In this document: one piece after another, positions 1 through 11,180 of the stretch
How positions within the stretch are numbered: position 1 is the stretch's first letter
How the letters are laid out: the number at the start of each line of letters is the position of its first letter
Position numbers and translations under genes: made by a program
The notes under the pieces: model-generated
Seen by the model: only the letters and a program-made list of their open reading frames with translations
What the model was told of the DNA's origin: nothing
The model's database searches: none
DNA from: Orychophragmus violaceus
Taxonomy: Eukaryota > Streptophyta > Magnoliopsida > Brassicales > Brassicaceae
DNA length: 64,000 nucleotides
Direction: 5' to 3'
Assembly (NCBI GenBank): GCA_030180135.1
Contig: CM058233.1
Coordinates: forward strand, 28,863,615 to 28,927,614

Positions 1-1427
1 ACATAATATTTTATGTTTGTGAAATTTATGATTTCTGGATTATTTTAACTGTGATATAAATAATCGTTTCAAAATGATTCATGTCATTATATATGGGCCA
101 TCGAAGTATATGAGTAGACTTGATCCTGAAACCCCATATTTAACGAAATGACATAAATCATAGTGTCCATAGTCGAAGGTTGTTGAAATTGGAACACCAA
201 CAACCACTTGAGACTAGATTGTGTTGAGACTTATGACCAAGTTTCGAGGGGTCATAGATACGCGGCATCAAAGTCGACACATAGGTATATGTAGGGGAGC
301 ATATGACCGGACATGGCCCGCTGATGAGAACTCTACAAGATATTAATATCTGTGTCATAAGAGGTTCTCATATACGACTATAGAGTATAGTCCTTAGACC
401 TGAGTTCGCATGCATGTGGCTGCACATGGATTGATGCGCTTTGATCATTGTCTAACGCTGTTTCGTAACTGGGAGCTATAAGGACTTTGGTTGGGTGTAT
501 TATGAAGTATGTAGTTCATAGTGATGGAACAAGATGGGATTTGTCCCTGCCGTTTAACGGAGGTAATATCTCTAGGCCAATTGGAGACTTGATAGCTGGT
601 AAGAGAGTGGCCACTCCCAAACGGACTTGCCCAAGTCGTTTGCATTGTCAGTATCAAATCTGGTCCGATGAACATGGTCTGGCTATATAAGGATGACACG
701 TATCTTGCCTTATGCCAGATCGAGATATTGAGACAAAAGGATTAGGGAATGTAGGATTCCAGTACAAGTGGGAGATTGTTGAGAATGTCCTGAAATCTAC
801 CGTACTATCTCTAGAAAGTATGATAAGTGTCGAGATCAGACATAAGTCATAAATACTGGGTGATCATGATGACTTGCTAGAGTCCGCTCTTGATCTATAA
901 GTTTAGGACTTATTACCAGTATTGTATGATCCCTAAGGGTCACACACCATAGCTAACGGGAAAGTTAACAAGGAATTAATACGGTAAGATGCAAGGCATT
1001 TACTGTATTTGTACAGAGAATTGGGCCAGACAAAATACAGGCTTTTGTCTGATTTGTGTCTTGGGCCCAAAATCCTAATAGGCCATTAGTTTAATAACTT
1101 GGGCCCATATAAGGAAGAGGAATGGCGCCTAGGGCAGATACACAACACCCCATCTGCGATTTGGAGCCTCAGCCGTCCTCTCTCTCTCTGTTGGTTCCAG
1201 CTTGGTCTAGCAGCCTGATCCAGTAGCTTGTAAGCGTGTGGATACCTAGGAGGAGCCGGTTTCTATCAGCTCTTGCAGATCTCGATATTCCTTTGATCAA
1301 TCCGCTGCAATCACAAGGTAACCATCCTGATCTGTTTATGATTCATCTGCAAATCACCTAGATCCTAGTTGATTATGTGCTAGGTTGTAACCTGACAATT
1401 ACACCAATGAACACACATAATCCTACA
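1..1427 (+). mobile_element. 3' end of a Copia LTR retrotransposon (truncated by window edge)
   Basis: Bases 1-776 resemble, block by block, the non-coding stretch between pol and the 3' LTR of the better preserved Copia element at 25005-25835 (same landmarks: the phrase around 'tacgactatagagtatagtcc', 'gacttgatc..gaaaccc', and the polypurine tract gtacaagtgggagat). The 3' LTR begins immediately after that tract. No coding sequence of this element lies in the window; its body is to the left. It is inserted in a minus-strand gypsy gag-pro region, because the gypsy reading frame stops abruptly at about 1428. Orientation is plus. The exact right end (1427 or 1429) is uncertain by two bases, and the left TSD is outside the window. 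Confidence 0.8.
777..1427 (+). repeat. 3' LTR of the left-edge Copia element
   Basis: Starts TGTTGAGAATGTCC directly after a polypurine tract and ends CCTACA. The first 22 bases nearly match the LTR start of the Copia element at 51219, and the block 'gtcacacacc' and the late 'ctagatccta' are shared with the LTRs at 19110 and 51219, so these are related families. It lacks the paired CGATCG module found in the other two. Confidence 0.75.
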
Positions 1428-1429
1428 CA

Positions 1430-2412
1430 TGACAATAAAGTCAGTTGGGATAGTGCACTCACCAATCTTCAGTGGATAGTCCTTGATCATTCCCATTGGA
1501 GTTTTTGAGTAAGAGTCTCCAAATGTAATAGACGATGGGTACCTTTCCATGCTCTTAATCCCAAGAGATTCCACCATGTCAAGAGATATCACACTCACAG
1601 TAGAGCCGGAATCACACAATGCATCTTTAATCTTCAAGTCTCCCAAAGTACAACTGATGGTAAATTTACCCGGATTACCAAGCTTGGGAAGTACCCTTGG
1701 TGTTGTGTGGACAGTAGGCACAATATCTTCAGCTAAAATATCAGTAGCACTCATCACCTTAGCTGGTGCAACATAGGAAGGTTTAGCTACAGTGGCCTTC
1801 ATCTCCTTGAGAGGAACAGGTGCAGCTGGAGGGAGTTCATAACCATAGAGAAGTGCTTCTATCTCATCAACCTCTCGCTCATAGTCTGATTTCTCATGAT
1901 CAACAGTAGAGAAGATTGCATTGCAGTAGTCTTTCGGGTTCTTCTCCGGGTTCCCCGGCAAGGTACCGGTAGGTCTAGAAGTGGAAGCGTGTGTGTTCTC
2001 AGCATTGATCAAGCGAGAAGTCAAATGTTGCAGCTCATTCTTTAGGTTCTTCACTTCCAATGCCGAACTTGCTTGTCCTTGGATGAGTTGTTGCATCATT
2101 CCCTTTAACTCATTACCCAAACCCGAAGAGGAAGAAGCTTGTGGCTGCTGTTGTCCAAAACCGGGTGGAGGGTATTTGCTTGGGGACATAGCCTTGTTGT
2201 CCCTGAGGCTGAGATACAAACCCTTGGTTGTTGGTGTAGGAGACAAAAGGCTTTTGTTGTGGAGCTTGTCCTTGAGATGGAGCTTGAGGATAGACTTGGT
2301 CTTGAGGATTGGCTACATTGGGGTTGCGGTATGAGAAGTTTGGGTGGTTTCTATAGTTTTGGTTGAAGCCCTTGTTGAAACCACCTTGTCCCGCAATGAA
2401 GTTAATCTCCTC
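1430..2412 (-). pseudogene. gypsy gag C-terminal / aspartic protease region (broken)
   Basis: Continuation of the gag frame after an in-frame stop at 2413, followed by a frame change near 2250. The open stretch 2246-1428 encodes a Gln/Pro-rich linker, a short coiled region, then a retropepsin-like domain with the catalytic motif DSGS (CDSGSTVSV) and the flap-like 'GDSYSKTPMGMI' region. In the intact family the polyprotein would continue to reverse transcriptase, but here it ends in the LTR of the Copia element. No protein can be expected from it. Confidence is high for the protease identity and moderate for the exact frame-change site. Confidence 0.75.
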
Positions 2413-3453
2413 TTATGTCATATCCTCATCCACACTATAGAGGAGTGGCTGAGAATCCTCATAGTTGCCCACAAAGCTGATGTGCTTTTGGCTAGAGGAG
2501 ATCATCTTGTCCATCTTCTCATTCAAAGCTTTGATTTCCTTCTCATACTTCTCATATGAAGAAGATGATCCTCTATTAGTCCTCTCATAATCGTCATTGT
2601 AGTTACCATCGCTTGTTGCGAGGTTTTCAATCAACTCCATAGCCACATCTACTCCCTTTCCTAAGAAGTGTCCATTGCTAGAAGAGTCTAGCATCGCCCT
2701 CATTCTAGGAAGCACTCCGCGATAGAGGTTGCCGAGTAGTGTCTCCTTAGTGAAACCGTGGTGGGGGCACTGAGTAGTGAGTTTATTGAACCTCTCCCAA
2801 GCTTCAGCAAAGCTCTCATTGTTGCGTTGTACAAACCCGGATAGCTCACTGCGAAAACGGGCAGTCCTAGTAGCTGAGAAGAACTTCTTCAAGAAAGCCT
2901 TCTTGAGGTCTCCCCAAGTAGTGATGGTTCCCGGAGTGTTGGTGCTTTCCCAATCCTTAGCTCTATCCGCCAAAGAGAAGAAGAAGAGACGCATCTTTAA
3001 ACCATCATCAGTCACACCATTGAGCCTTGTAGTAGCACAAATCTTGTCAAATGTGTCCAAGTGCTGCAATGGATCCTCAGATGCAAGCCCATGAAACTGA
3101 TTGTTTTGCACCATGTTCATCACCATACCACGGATCTCGAAGTTGTTGTTGTTGACCGGTGGTGGAATGATCCCTTGCCGGTTTGCATTTGTATCCGGTG
3201 TATCTCCATCACCAATGGCCCTAGCTGGCCTTTGTTGCTCTTGCTGCTGCTGTTGATCCTGATGGTTATCCATAACCGGCTGCTCAACACCCACAAAGTC
3301 TTGTAGAACTTCAACAGTTGGTTCCAACCCAAGTCTCTCTACGTGAACAGCTCTTTCTTGTGCGCGTCGTTCCTTTGCTAATCTCCTCTCGTGTGCTTTG
3401 ATGTCCTCAACCCTTGCAACTAAGTTTGTTGTCCCTCGGCTGTGCAAGTTCAT
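2413..3453 (-). CDS. gypsy gag polyprotein fragment (Retrotrans_gag)
   Basis: 346-residue open frame starting MNLHSRGTTN, about 100 bp downstream (minus sense) of the primer binding site. Residues about 1-60 are charged (RLAKERRAQER). Residues about 75-95 are a Gln-rich run. Residues about 105-290 form a Retrotrans_gag domain: the phrases LQHLDTFDKIC, WGDLKKAFLKKFF and FAEAWERFNKLTTQCPHH are characteristic. It would form the nucleocapsid of a gypsy particle. The frame closes with a stop after VDEDMT although gag/protease-type sequence continues beyond it, so I read the stop as a disabling mutation and not as the native end. Confidence 0.8.
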   Translation of the reverse strand: MNLHSRGTTNLVARVEDIKAHERRLAKERRAQERAVHVERLGLEPTVEVLQDFVGVEQPVMDNHQDQQQQQEQQRPARAIGDGDTPDTNANRQGIIPPPVNNNNFEIRGMVMNMVQNNQFHGLASEDPLQHLDTFDKICATTRLNGVTDDGLKMRLFFFSLADRAKDWESTNTPGTITTWGDLKKAFLKKFFSATRTARFRSELSGFVQRNNESFAEAWERFNKLTTQCPHHGFTKETLLGNLYRGVLPRMRAMLDSSSNGHFLGKGVDVAMELIENLATSDGNYNDDYERTNRGSSSSYEKYEKEIKALNEKMDKMISSSQKHISFVGNYEDSQPLLYSVDEDMT

Positions 3454-3550
3454 ACACCTAACATCAAAAAGAGAGGAAGGAGCAAATTAGTAACAAAGAC
3501 TTGAACTAAAAAGGAATAGAAAACGAATTGATATATCCAGAATCCCAAAA

Positions 3551-3566
3551 TGGCAACGGCGCCAAA
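3551..3566 (-). promoter_or_regulatory. primer binding site (tRNA-Asp type) of the gypsy element
   Basis: Minus-strand TTTGGCGCCGTTGCCA, two bases from the LTR end. It marks the 5' LTR as the right-hand one and fixes the element's orientation. The same core occurs at 12599-12616 in the non-autonomous element. Confidence 0.75.
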
Positions 3567-3567
3567 T

Positions 3568-5135
3568 TGATAACTGGGATTTTGCAATCCTTTGAGGTAC
3601 CAATTCCTCAAGCTTATCGATGTAGCTTTGAGGTATCGAACCTTTTTGGGATGGATAAGACCAATAAGCAAGCACTAAACCTTCAGAGTCAAATCAAACA
3701 ATTTGGTTTTAGTTTCTAACAATCCTAGCGAAAACAATTCAAATATAAGTAAACAAAAAGCAAATAAACAAGTGGATTCAATCAATGACAAAGATAAGGC
3801 CTAAAGGTTAAGGCCAACTGACAGGTGACTCGGGATGATCAAGGAATCCTAATTCAAACTTCATAGAAGCTAATCTCCTAGCATGGAACACATCAAGTAA
3901 ATCAGTTTAATCTCTTAATACCAATTCTTCACTTAATCCTAACTCAAGAACAAATCATCATTTGTGAATTAGAATCAAATGAGCATTCAAACAGGTTCCA
4001 AACAGCAAACGATCACTCTAGACATACATTTTCATGCGCTAGAATGTGAAAGTCCTAACAAAGCTAGAAACTGTAATTTCATCGAACATGTTGTGAACAA
4101 GAAACTCTAAACATCCTAATCAATGTGATCAAGATTAATTAGGCACTAAGAACACTATGATAGATGAGATTTTTAACAATCAATCACTAGAAATCTATTG
4201 ATCACCCCTAATCAACCTAATCCTACCTAACCCATAAGCCCTATGAAGAACTACTCACTAATCATCATAAGATCAACAAAGCTCATAGAAATAGAGTTGA
4301 TCATGGGAGATTAGTGATGGATTGAGAGATTTGTTGAAGGAATCACCGAAGAAGTACTAGATTAATCAAAGGAATTCAACTTGTTCTTACAAAAGAGTTT
4401 ATAACATCAAAAATAGCTTCAAAAACAATAAAAAAATAGATTTTTGGCTTAAATAGTCAATAGGGTGCGAGCCGGGTCAACCCGGAACAAACCAGGTGTT
4501 GACCCGGATCCGAAACAATTTCTGGGACGCGTATCGGCCTGGCCACCCGATACGCCACCCGGTATGAACTCTCGGATTTTTCTGGGAAGGGTCGTATCGG
4601 CCTGGCCACCCGATACGCCACCCGGTATGAACTCTCGGATTTTTCTGGGAAGGGTCGTATCGGCCTGGCCACCCGATACACCACCCGGTATGGACTGTCT
4701 GAATTTTTTGTGTTGAGATGCATCCAGTAAATCAGGCATAACTCTTTCCATATAGCTCCGAATGACTTCAAACCACCTCCATTAGAAAGCTAACTCAATT
4801 TCCCATGATTTTTATTCAGAATCCCAGAGCTAAAAGTCAACGTAATATCTTCATATGACTCAATCTTTCAAGCTCATCGGTTTGGTCATTCATCACCATT
4901 TCACTTGCAATCACTCCTTTGGCCTCCAAACTCTTCCAAACATCCTTAGCAACTCCAAGAACCTACAAAACATAAGAAACACTCCAAATAAAAGCCTAGA
5001 ATGCCTAAACCTAGCTCTAGATGATCCTATACTCTAAACACACCAATGACCAAAGAAATGAAGCTAAAGGAGACTAAGAATAAGTAAAACATGATCCTAA
5101 CAATAGCCTAAATGCATAAAAATACAAGTATATCA
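3568..5135 (-). repeat. 5' LTR of the gypsy element (1568 bp)
   Basis: Plus-strand ends are TGATAACTGG...AGTATATCA, the same TGAT/ATCA terminal style as the LTRs at 8605 and 12623. The right-hand boundary follows from the change at 5136 into Pro-rich gag-like sequence of another element. No second copy is present in the window, so identity between LTRs cannot be measured. Confidence 0.7.
4531..4706. repeat. 63-bp tandem repeat, about 2.8 copies, inside the gypsy LTR
   Basis: The phrase gtatcggcctggccacccg begins at 4531, 4594 and 4657, an exact 63-bp period. The first two copies are nearly identical, and the third carries substitutions toward its end. Each unit contains GTATCGG...CCGATAC, a short inverted repeat. 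Because 63 is divisible by three, open frames on both strands through it are an artefact. Confidence 0.9.
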
Positions 5136-7110
5136 CCTAATACCTAATGCCTCCAACACGAGCGAAAATCCCTGCACTGACTATAGTACGGCTCTTGTGG
5201 GTATCTGCTGGCAGGTGTGCTAGGAGGGTGAGAAGGGTGTGCGTAGGGTGTGGTGGTGTGGGTGTCGTAGCGTGACTGGGCGGAACTGTGAGATCGGGAA
5301 AGACGGAGCAAGATGCCCAGTATAGCCACATATGAGGCAAGTAAGTGGTGGAGGAGGCAGCAGATATTGATCGAAGAGGAGCTGGCACCAATAAAAGTGG
5401 AACCCGTTGGCGCCACAAGCGTAGCACGGAGGATCCAGCTTGTAAGTAGGCTGAACTAGCGGTGGTGGCGGTGATGGACTGGCAGCCTGAGGAGGCGGCT
5501 TTCTGCGGAGCGTCGGTTGGCTGCTCCATTAATTCGGCCAACCAACTGGTCTAGTCAGCTACAATCTCCTCCCAGCTACAGTGCTGAGCTAAGTCAATCA
5601 GCTCCATCGAGAAGCTGAAGCTTAAGTACGGAAGCGATGAAAGTAAGATATCGCCTGATTGTATGGCTGCGGTATAGCAGGGACCTCGGGGAGAGGTGTT
5701 GGCTGAGGTGGCAAGAGGGGCACTGGCGATGGTGTAAGTGTCGGCAGAGGAGGGAGACCACTACAAAAATCCCTATGTACAAAAGTATGGTACACCGAAA
5801 GTGGCATATTCCTCAGGAGCAGGTGATGCAGGTGCCGGGGCTGCATCAGAAATGACATGAGCTGGTGCTGGAACGGCTGTGCCAGCAATGACGGGGGCTG
5901 GTGCTGAAATCTGGGCCGATATGCGGGAGCACTCGGCGGAGGGTAGATCATACGGCCTTGGGCTGACCGGTAGAGAACCCATGACTCGCGATCACTCATA
6001 TCAGGACCAAGCACACACACCCACTACTCACACTCTTTTGGGGCACTTTGTTGGGTGACTGCGATAAAACACAAAACGGCTAGTACACTCCTAACAAAAA
6101 TTTTAACTTACCCATTTCCACTGTTTGACGGACGCGGCTCGGATTTCTAATGGTTGCATTGGCGACTCATTTTGACTCGATAAAACACTGAAAATCTTAA
6201 AAATTGGAATTTTAGATATATGATGAACCAGCTCATATACCACTTTTTTCTAACGCCCCTTTCCATTATCCGCTGAACGACGAGCTGGCCGGTCAAGAAT
6301 CAAACAAGAACATAAACGAACGGACCCATGCATGCCAAACGAGAAGAGTTCGTCACAATACTATAGCCAAAGACAGTCCGGTTTGAGGCAATGGCTCAAA
6401 CCAAACCGTCTTTGATTCTGTTTACCTCGTTTCAACGATACAAATCTTTTCACCCCGTACCGCTTCTACTAGTTGTGTTCGGTTCTGACTAAACCATATA
6501 TCAGTGAATAATTCCATTTCAAGTATTTTAAGTCTTTTAAATACTTTAACCTAATTAACTAGTTCAAAGGGTTTTGAAAAATCTTTTATGGCGCCCATAA
6601 AATCCAAACCGAACAAAATGATTCCAAATCAAACAGTGGCCAAATGCGAACCCGGATCTACTCCGAGGTCCTCCCGCGTCCGCCATGCTAATCCTCGAAC
6701 CTGAAAAACACAAAACGAGTCTAATTAGCAATCTAAGATTACCCAGCGAGTCGGCTCCCACTAAACAGGCTGTTAAACATGCTATAATAATAATCCCCGC
6801 TCGAAACCCAAAATTACAATCAATAATAAAAAGCAGTAAAAATATAAATAGCTGATCACGTGCTACCAAGACGTAATGAGCTTCAAAACACACAAGCATT
6901 CTCTAAAAAATAAAGCAACTACGGAAATCGAGATCATTGTGGCACATGTCCTCGATTAGACTCGATCTATCTACCACAGTCCTAACACAAACTCCACACC
7001 GTTGGGCCCCAAATGTGAACTCGCTAAACTTCCACGTGAACACTTAGCTACCTTACAGTAACTAAAATCACCCACGACTCCTAGACGTAAACACAAAGTC
7101 CTACGACAAA
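5136..7110 (-). mobile_element. older gypsy-type relic: zinc-knuckle and Pro-rich gag, leader, PBS
   Basis: On the minus strand the segment 6020-5137 encodes a Pro/Ala-rich N-terminal gag region and then two Cys clusters (PPCYACGANGF and CLICGYTGHLAP) resembling CCHC zinc knuckles, interrupted by frame changes and stops. Upstream of it (6020-6995) is a leader-like non-coding stretch. At 6996-7013 the minus strand reads ATTTGGGGCCCAACGG, plausible as a primer binding site next to an LTR starting TGTGAACTCG at 7014. The gypsy element at 1428-5135 is inserted in its gag. The right end is not defined, because the LTR seems truncated or diverged by about 7110. This could be a chromovirus-type gag, but I cannot assign a lineage. 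Confidence 0.5.
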
Positions 7111-7489
7111 AAACACTATTTTCAGTCCATTGATACACGGTAACTGAAAATGGCGTCTTTATTTTGGTTTTGTTTTAGTTTAAGAAAACTAAACTATTTT
7201 GTGTCTTTTTAATCAATCTACAATATTAGATTTTTTTACTTTTCCCACGGTACTCCACCTCAACAATTCTTATTGTTGACGTGGCATTAGTCATGAAACC
7301 TTTTGTTTTTGTTTTTGTGGATCATTCACTAATTATCTAACATAAATAAAAGACAAGTCATGTGAGAGAAAAAATCATTACATCTGTGACTAACACGTCA
7401 GCATTTGCTGATGTGTCAGTTCCTACGCTATTTTCGTTTTTTTATGACTAATAAGAAAAAAAAATCTCTCACAAATTTTTTCCCTTTCC

Positions 7490-8228
7490 CCTCAACCGTT
7501 CACGATCTCATTCTCTCAGAGACGGTTGCTCGCCATCTTAGGATAAGCTCTGCATCTCTCACCAATCCAAAGTAAGAAATCAATCTAGAGTCTCCGATTT
7601 CCAATTCCCATCATCTCGATAGTCACGATACCATACATGAAGAACGTTCTGATATTTATTTTTATTTACATCCAAAGTTTCGATCTCACTTTCCTTTATT
7701 TTCTAACATTTCTCTTGACAAAGACAGAGACCACGACATTCAGATTCTTTGGTCGGCAATGGAGATCCGAGTTTTTAAAATTTGCATAAACAAGGGGAGA
7801 AGTAACAATGGGAAACAAGGAGGAAGAACCGTTTTCATTCTTCTCGCCATTTTCGGGCTCTGCAGCTCTCTCCGATCCCAGGTAAATATCAAGCTATCTT
7901 CATCGATTTTCAATTCCTACGATCGTGATTCATTATTTTTTCTATGAATTCAAAATCGTTGTGTTTGTTTCTCTTGATTTTGTGTATTAGGTTTTCTAAA
8001 AAAGTCAAGAGAGCGAGAACAATCTGAAGGTTCTAAACAAACTGTTGCATCTGTTTTGGATTTTGAAATTGAGGAAGACGATAGAGTCGTTGAGCGGTAT
8101 TGTTCTCTGGTTTAGTCAAACTTGCTCACCTTTCTACTAATTGGTTGCTAAGAACATCAGTCCTCTTTTTGCCTTTTTGTGTTCTTCGAATACTCTGGAA
8201 GAGTCGAGATTTATATTCTTTGAAGAGG
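7490..8228 (+). other. 5' UTR/intron-like leader of the MPK-like fragment
   Basis: Pyrimidine-rich start (ctctcacaaattttttccc), several GT...AG-like segments and short open stretches precede the MPK-like start codon at 8229. Arabidopsis group D MAPK genes have introns in the 5' UTR, so this may be captured upstream sequence. No protein similarity was recognised, and short open frames here are not convincing. Confidence 0.35.
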
Positions 8229-8604
8229 ATGCAACAAGCTCGGGGGAAGAAGGTTTGTTTCTCATTTATGTTTCTTCTGTTGAATTTGAATACCTTAGTG
8301 AATGTGATTCATGGGAGATCTTCAGTTTTCTTGGCACAGTTTTACTGGATTTTGACTAATATGGTATTGTTTCTTTACTTTGGTAATGCAAACAGAACAT
8401 GAAAGAGATAGATTTTTTCACTAAATATGGTGATGCCAACCGTTATCAGATTCTTCAAGTCATTGGGAAAGGAAGTTACGGAGTTGTTTGTGCAGCTCTT
8501 GATACACATACGAGAGAGAAAGTCGCCGTAAAGAAGATTACTGATGTATTTGAACATATCTCGGATGCTCTCCGTATCCGTGAGGTCAAGCTTCTCTGCC
8601 TCCT
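8229..8604 (+). pseudogene. MPK18/MPK19-like MAP kinase N-terminal fragment, split by a retroelement
   Basis: Exon 1 coding part is 8229-8252 (MQQARGKK), followed by an intron 8253-8395 with gt...ag ends. Exon 2 runs from 8396 (NMKEIDFFTKYGDANRYQ). It contains the kinase glycine loop GKGSYGVV, the VAIKK-type lysine segment (VAVKKI), and FEHISDALRI-REVKLL, the start of helix C in plant group D (TDY) MAPKs. One residue, the Leu usually between I and RE, is missing, and an Arg in KLLRLL is Cys. The exon is cut at 8604 by the element at 8605-13831. The reading resumes at 13837 with the expected RHP and then diverges. The activation loop and catalytic loop are absent, so no kinase can be made. In intact plants these kinases phosphorylate cytoskeletal or regulatory targets; here it is a relic. 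Confidence 0.85.
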
Positions 8605-9813
8605 TGATAGGCTCAGAGTTTTAACCCTATACTAAACTGCAAGTGCACAGCAATATCAATGTAGTATATAGGGTATCGAAATTCACATAGACTCCGGTGT
8701 TCAATAGCTCAAGAACAGGAATTTAACTAGGAAGAAAGCAATGTAACTGAATTAAAAGTGGTGCGAGAAAGTAAATCAGTAGCAGAGATTGTCGGTTGTG
8801 AAAACAAGTTATTAAGAGCGCTAGGTCTAGGGCGTTCTCAGGAAATCAGACAAGCAGACAGTTCATTCAGCAAGGATCTAATTAAGCACAGTTCTAGAAC
8901 TCAAAACACAGATATAGAATTAACCAAATTCCTTTGCGATAATTCTCTAAGTCTAAGTGCAGCAAACCAAACTTTCGTTTGCGAGAACTAACAGATTGAA
9001 CTAGCATTAATTCCAAGTTTGATATGTTCACAATTATCCAAAACCAAACTTCCGTTTGCGCAAAGTTTAATTGCCCAAATTAATTAGTTCAGATTCCTAA
9101 ACCCCACTTCCGTGACGTATTTAGCAACCTAAGATCTAGATTCTAACTGATCAGGTTAGAACTAGCTTTAAGCACAATTAAATTGAAGAACAGATATAGT
9201 TATGAATCCTTAACTGAATTTGAACAAGTCTAGCAAGTCATGAAATCCTATGTGAGAAACCCTAAACCTAACAAGGAATCTACTCAGACATAGATAATGA
9301 AAACATAATCATATGATGAATAAATTGCATAAAAGAATAAGAGTAAAAAGGGGTTCGAAATCTTCTCCAAATACAGATGATGTAACAGGTTCAGATCAGC
9401 CCCAAAATCTCTAAAAATCCTCTGCTCTTAATTATGAAAGCGTAATGTAAAGTGTATCTAATTAAAACACTAAAAACTCTATTATATAGGTATAATCTCG
9501 GCCAGGGGCTTCTTTGTAAATATCAGGAACTTCTGGATCAAAGTGCAATATCTTGATTCTTCTAAACCGCCGAGTTTTGGCCCATCTCGCTGGTGCATCG
9601 ACCGTTGCAGGTGTGCAACGATCGACACCTTTCTCTGTTTCGGACAGTGAACTCTATCTCTCGGCCAAACACTCCAAAAATCTCCAAAATGCTCCATTAT
9701 CTCCAATTCAGCTCCAAACCTGATTATACCTGTAAAAGACTCTAAAAGAACACAAAAGACACTAAAACACAACTATATCATGGCATAAAACCAGTAAAAA
9801 CCATGATATATCA
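8605..9813 (-). repeat. 3' LTR of the LARD-like element
   Basis: 1209 bp, TGATAGGCTCAG...GATATATCA. It contains one paired CGACCG/CGATCG module (cores at 9599 and 9619) and the repeated phrase 'ccaaacttncgtttgcg'. Same length as the right-hand LTR. Confidence 0.9.
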
Positions 9814-11180
9814 ACTCCCCCACACTTAGCCTTTGCTTGCCCTCAAGCAAAACAGAGAACTAAAACATGGTGAAGAGGTTTGAAAACTCTTCAGAAACTC
9901 ATTTCATCCTAGAAGCTACAATACTCAGATTCCCCTTAGTAAACCACTGAAAGAATCAATCACAGGATATCAAGACCAACATGTACTTCCCCCACACTTA
10001 GCAACTGTCCTAGGTAAACTCCACAATCACATTCAAGCATTCAAATTCTCCCTACTGACTTCTGCAAGTATTTAAGTGCGGTCTCACCTAAGGAGTATCG
10101 ATCAAAGGGCACATGGATTCTTACCTTATCAGCTCTAGACCACCATACTATCTTTCTCTAGTCCCTTTCTTCTCTTTCCCTTCTTTAACAACTGATTTTT
10201 CCCCATTGGATATCATTTTATTTTTTTTATCAGTGTTCTTCCCGTTATGGGGTGTACTTTGGACATATTCCATGGATCACATGAGAGAAAATAGTGTTTG
10301 CTACCATTCTCATGACCACTTCGGAGTTACTAACTCATCCTCAGTTTCTTATCTTTTTTTTTTTTTACTTTATAGAAGGGGAGAAGGGAACTAAATAGGA
10401 TAGGTTGACAGGCTGTGTCAGAACTAACAAGGGAATCCGACACAGAGTATACCAAGCCCTTAGGTGAAAAATCTAAGTCAGTATTAATTTGAAGTCAGTA
10501 AAAGGATCCTCTGATACCTGAAGTGATGTGGGTGTTCCCAGTAGGTTGATCTGTGATGGGGTTTTCTAATAGTCAGAGATAGATCCTGCAACTTCATCCC
10601 AATGGTTACTTAAGTTCCTGCAAGTCTTGTAAATCTTCTCAGAAAATCATAGTTTCTTACTTAAACCATTTTGACTCAATAAAACAAATTTTTTTTTGAA
10701 AAATGGACTGGCTCTTAAGAAAACAGAAAACAAAAGTCAGTAGCACCTCCCCCACACTTAAGACACACTGTCCCCAGTAGTGTCCAGCGAAGGATCGGTA
10801 AAAAGAAAATAAAAAAATTGAAAAGATGAAATTATGTCTGTCGGGTTACCTCTGTCGCTCAGGCATCGATCGTTGCACTAAGTGCATCGACCGTTACTTG
10901 GCGATTTTCGTGTATGGTCGATCGTTGCTCAGGACCGCAACGATCGCTGCAATGTGATTCCTTTCGTGTTGTGACGATCGACACAGAAGTGAGTCGATCG
11001 TTGCACTGCGATTTTGTCCGAGACCTGCAAACATAAACTCACCAAAAACAAAAAAAAACGTAAAATCCTAACAAAAACACCAAAAATTAAGTAGAAAAAC
11101 ACCAGTACCTAATGGTGGGTTGCCTCCCACCCAGCGCTTGTTTAAGGTCAATAGCTTGACCTATCAGAAAGAGATCGAAC
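9814..11180 (-). other. 3' non-coding interior of the LARD-like element
   Basis: No protein-like frame. It contains three copies of a polypurine-tract-like phrase (plus-strand tcccccacactta at about 9817, 9987 and 10748), only the first abutting the LTR, and three paired CGATCG modules (cores 10867/10888, 10919/10941, 10975/10995). In this family the missing pol would have been here. Confidence 0.7.

Larger units (their letters stand above)
1428..5135 (-). mobile_element. Ty3/gypsy element (Athila-like), 5' part, truncated
   Basis: Reading on the minus strand the order is 5' LTR (5135-3568), primer binding site (3566-3551), gag (3453-2413), and a protease region that runs into the Copia insertion at about 1428. 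The remaining pol would lie left of the window beyond the Copia element. The PBS core TGGCGCCGTTGCC is the one used by many Athila-type plant gypsy elements. The element is inserted in an older gypsy relic at 5136. The right-hand flank cctaa (5136-5140) should be one half of the target duplication; the other half is outside the window. Confidence 0.8.

Noticed and set aside
1549..3306. Several plus-strand frames of 70-117 codons
   Set aside because: Antisense shadows of the minus-strand gypsy gag-pro.
4449..4771. Open frames on both strands with repeated 21-residue units
   Set aside because: Produced by the 63-bp tandem repeat in an LTR (63 is a multiple of three).
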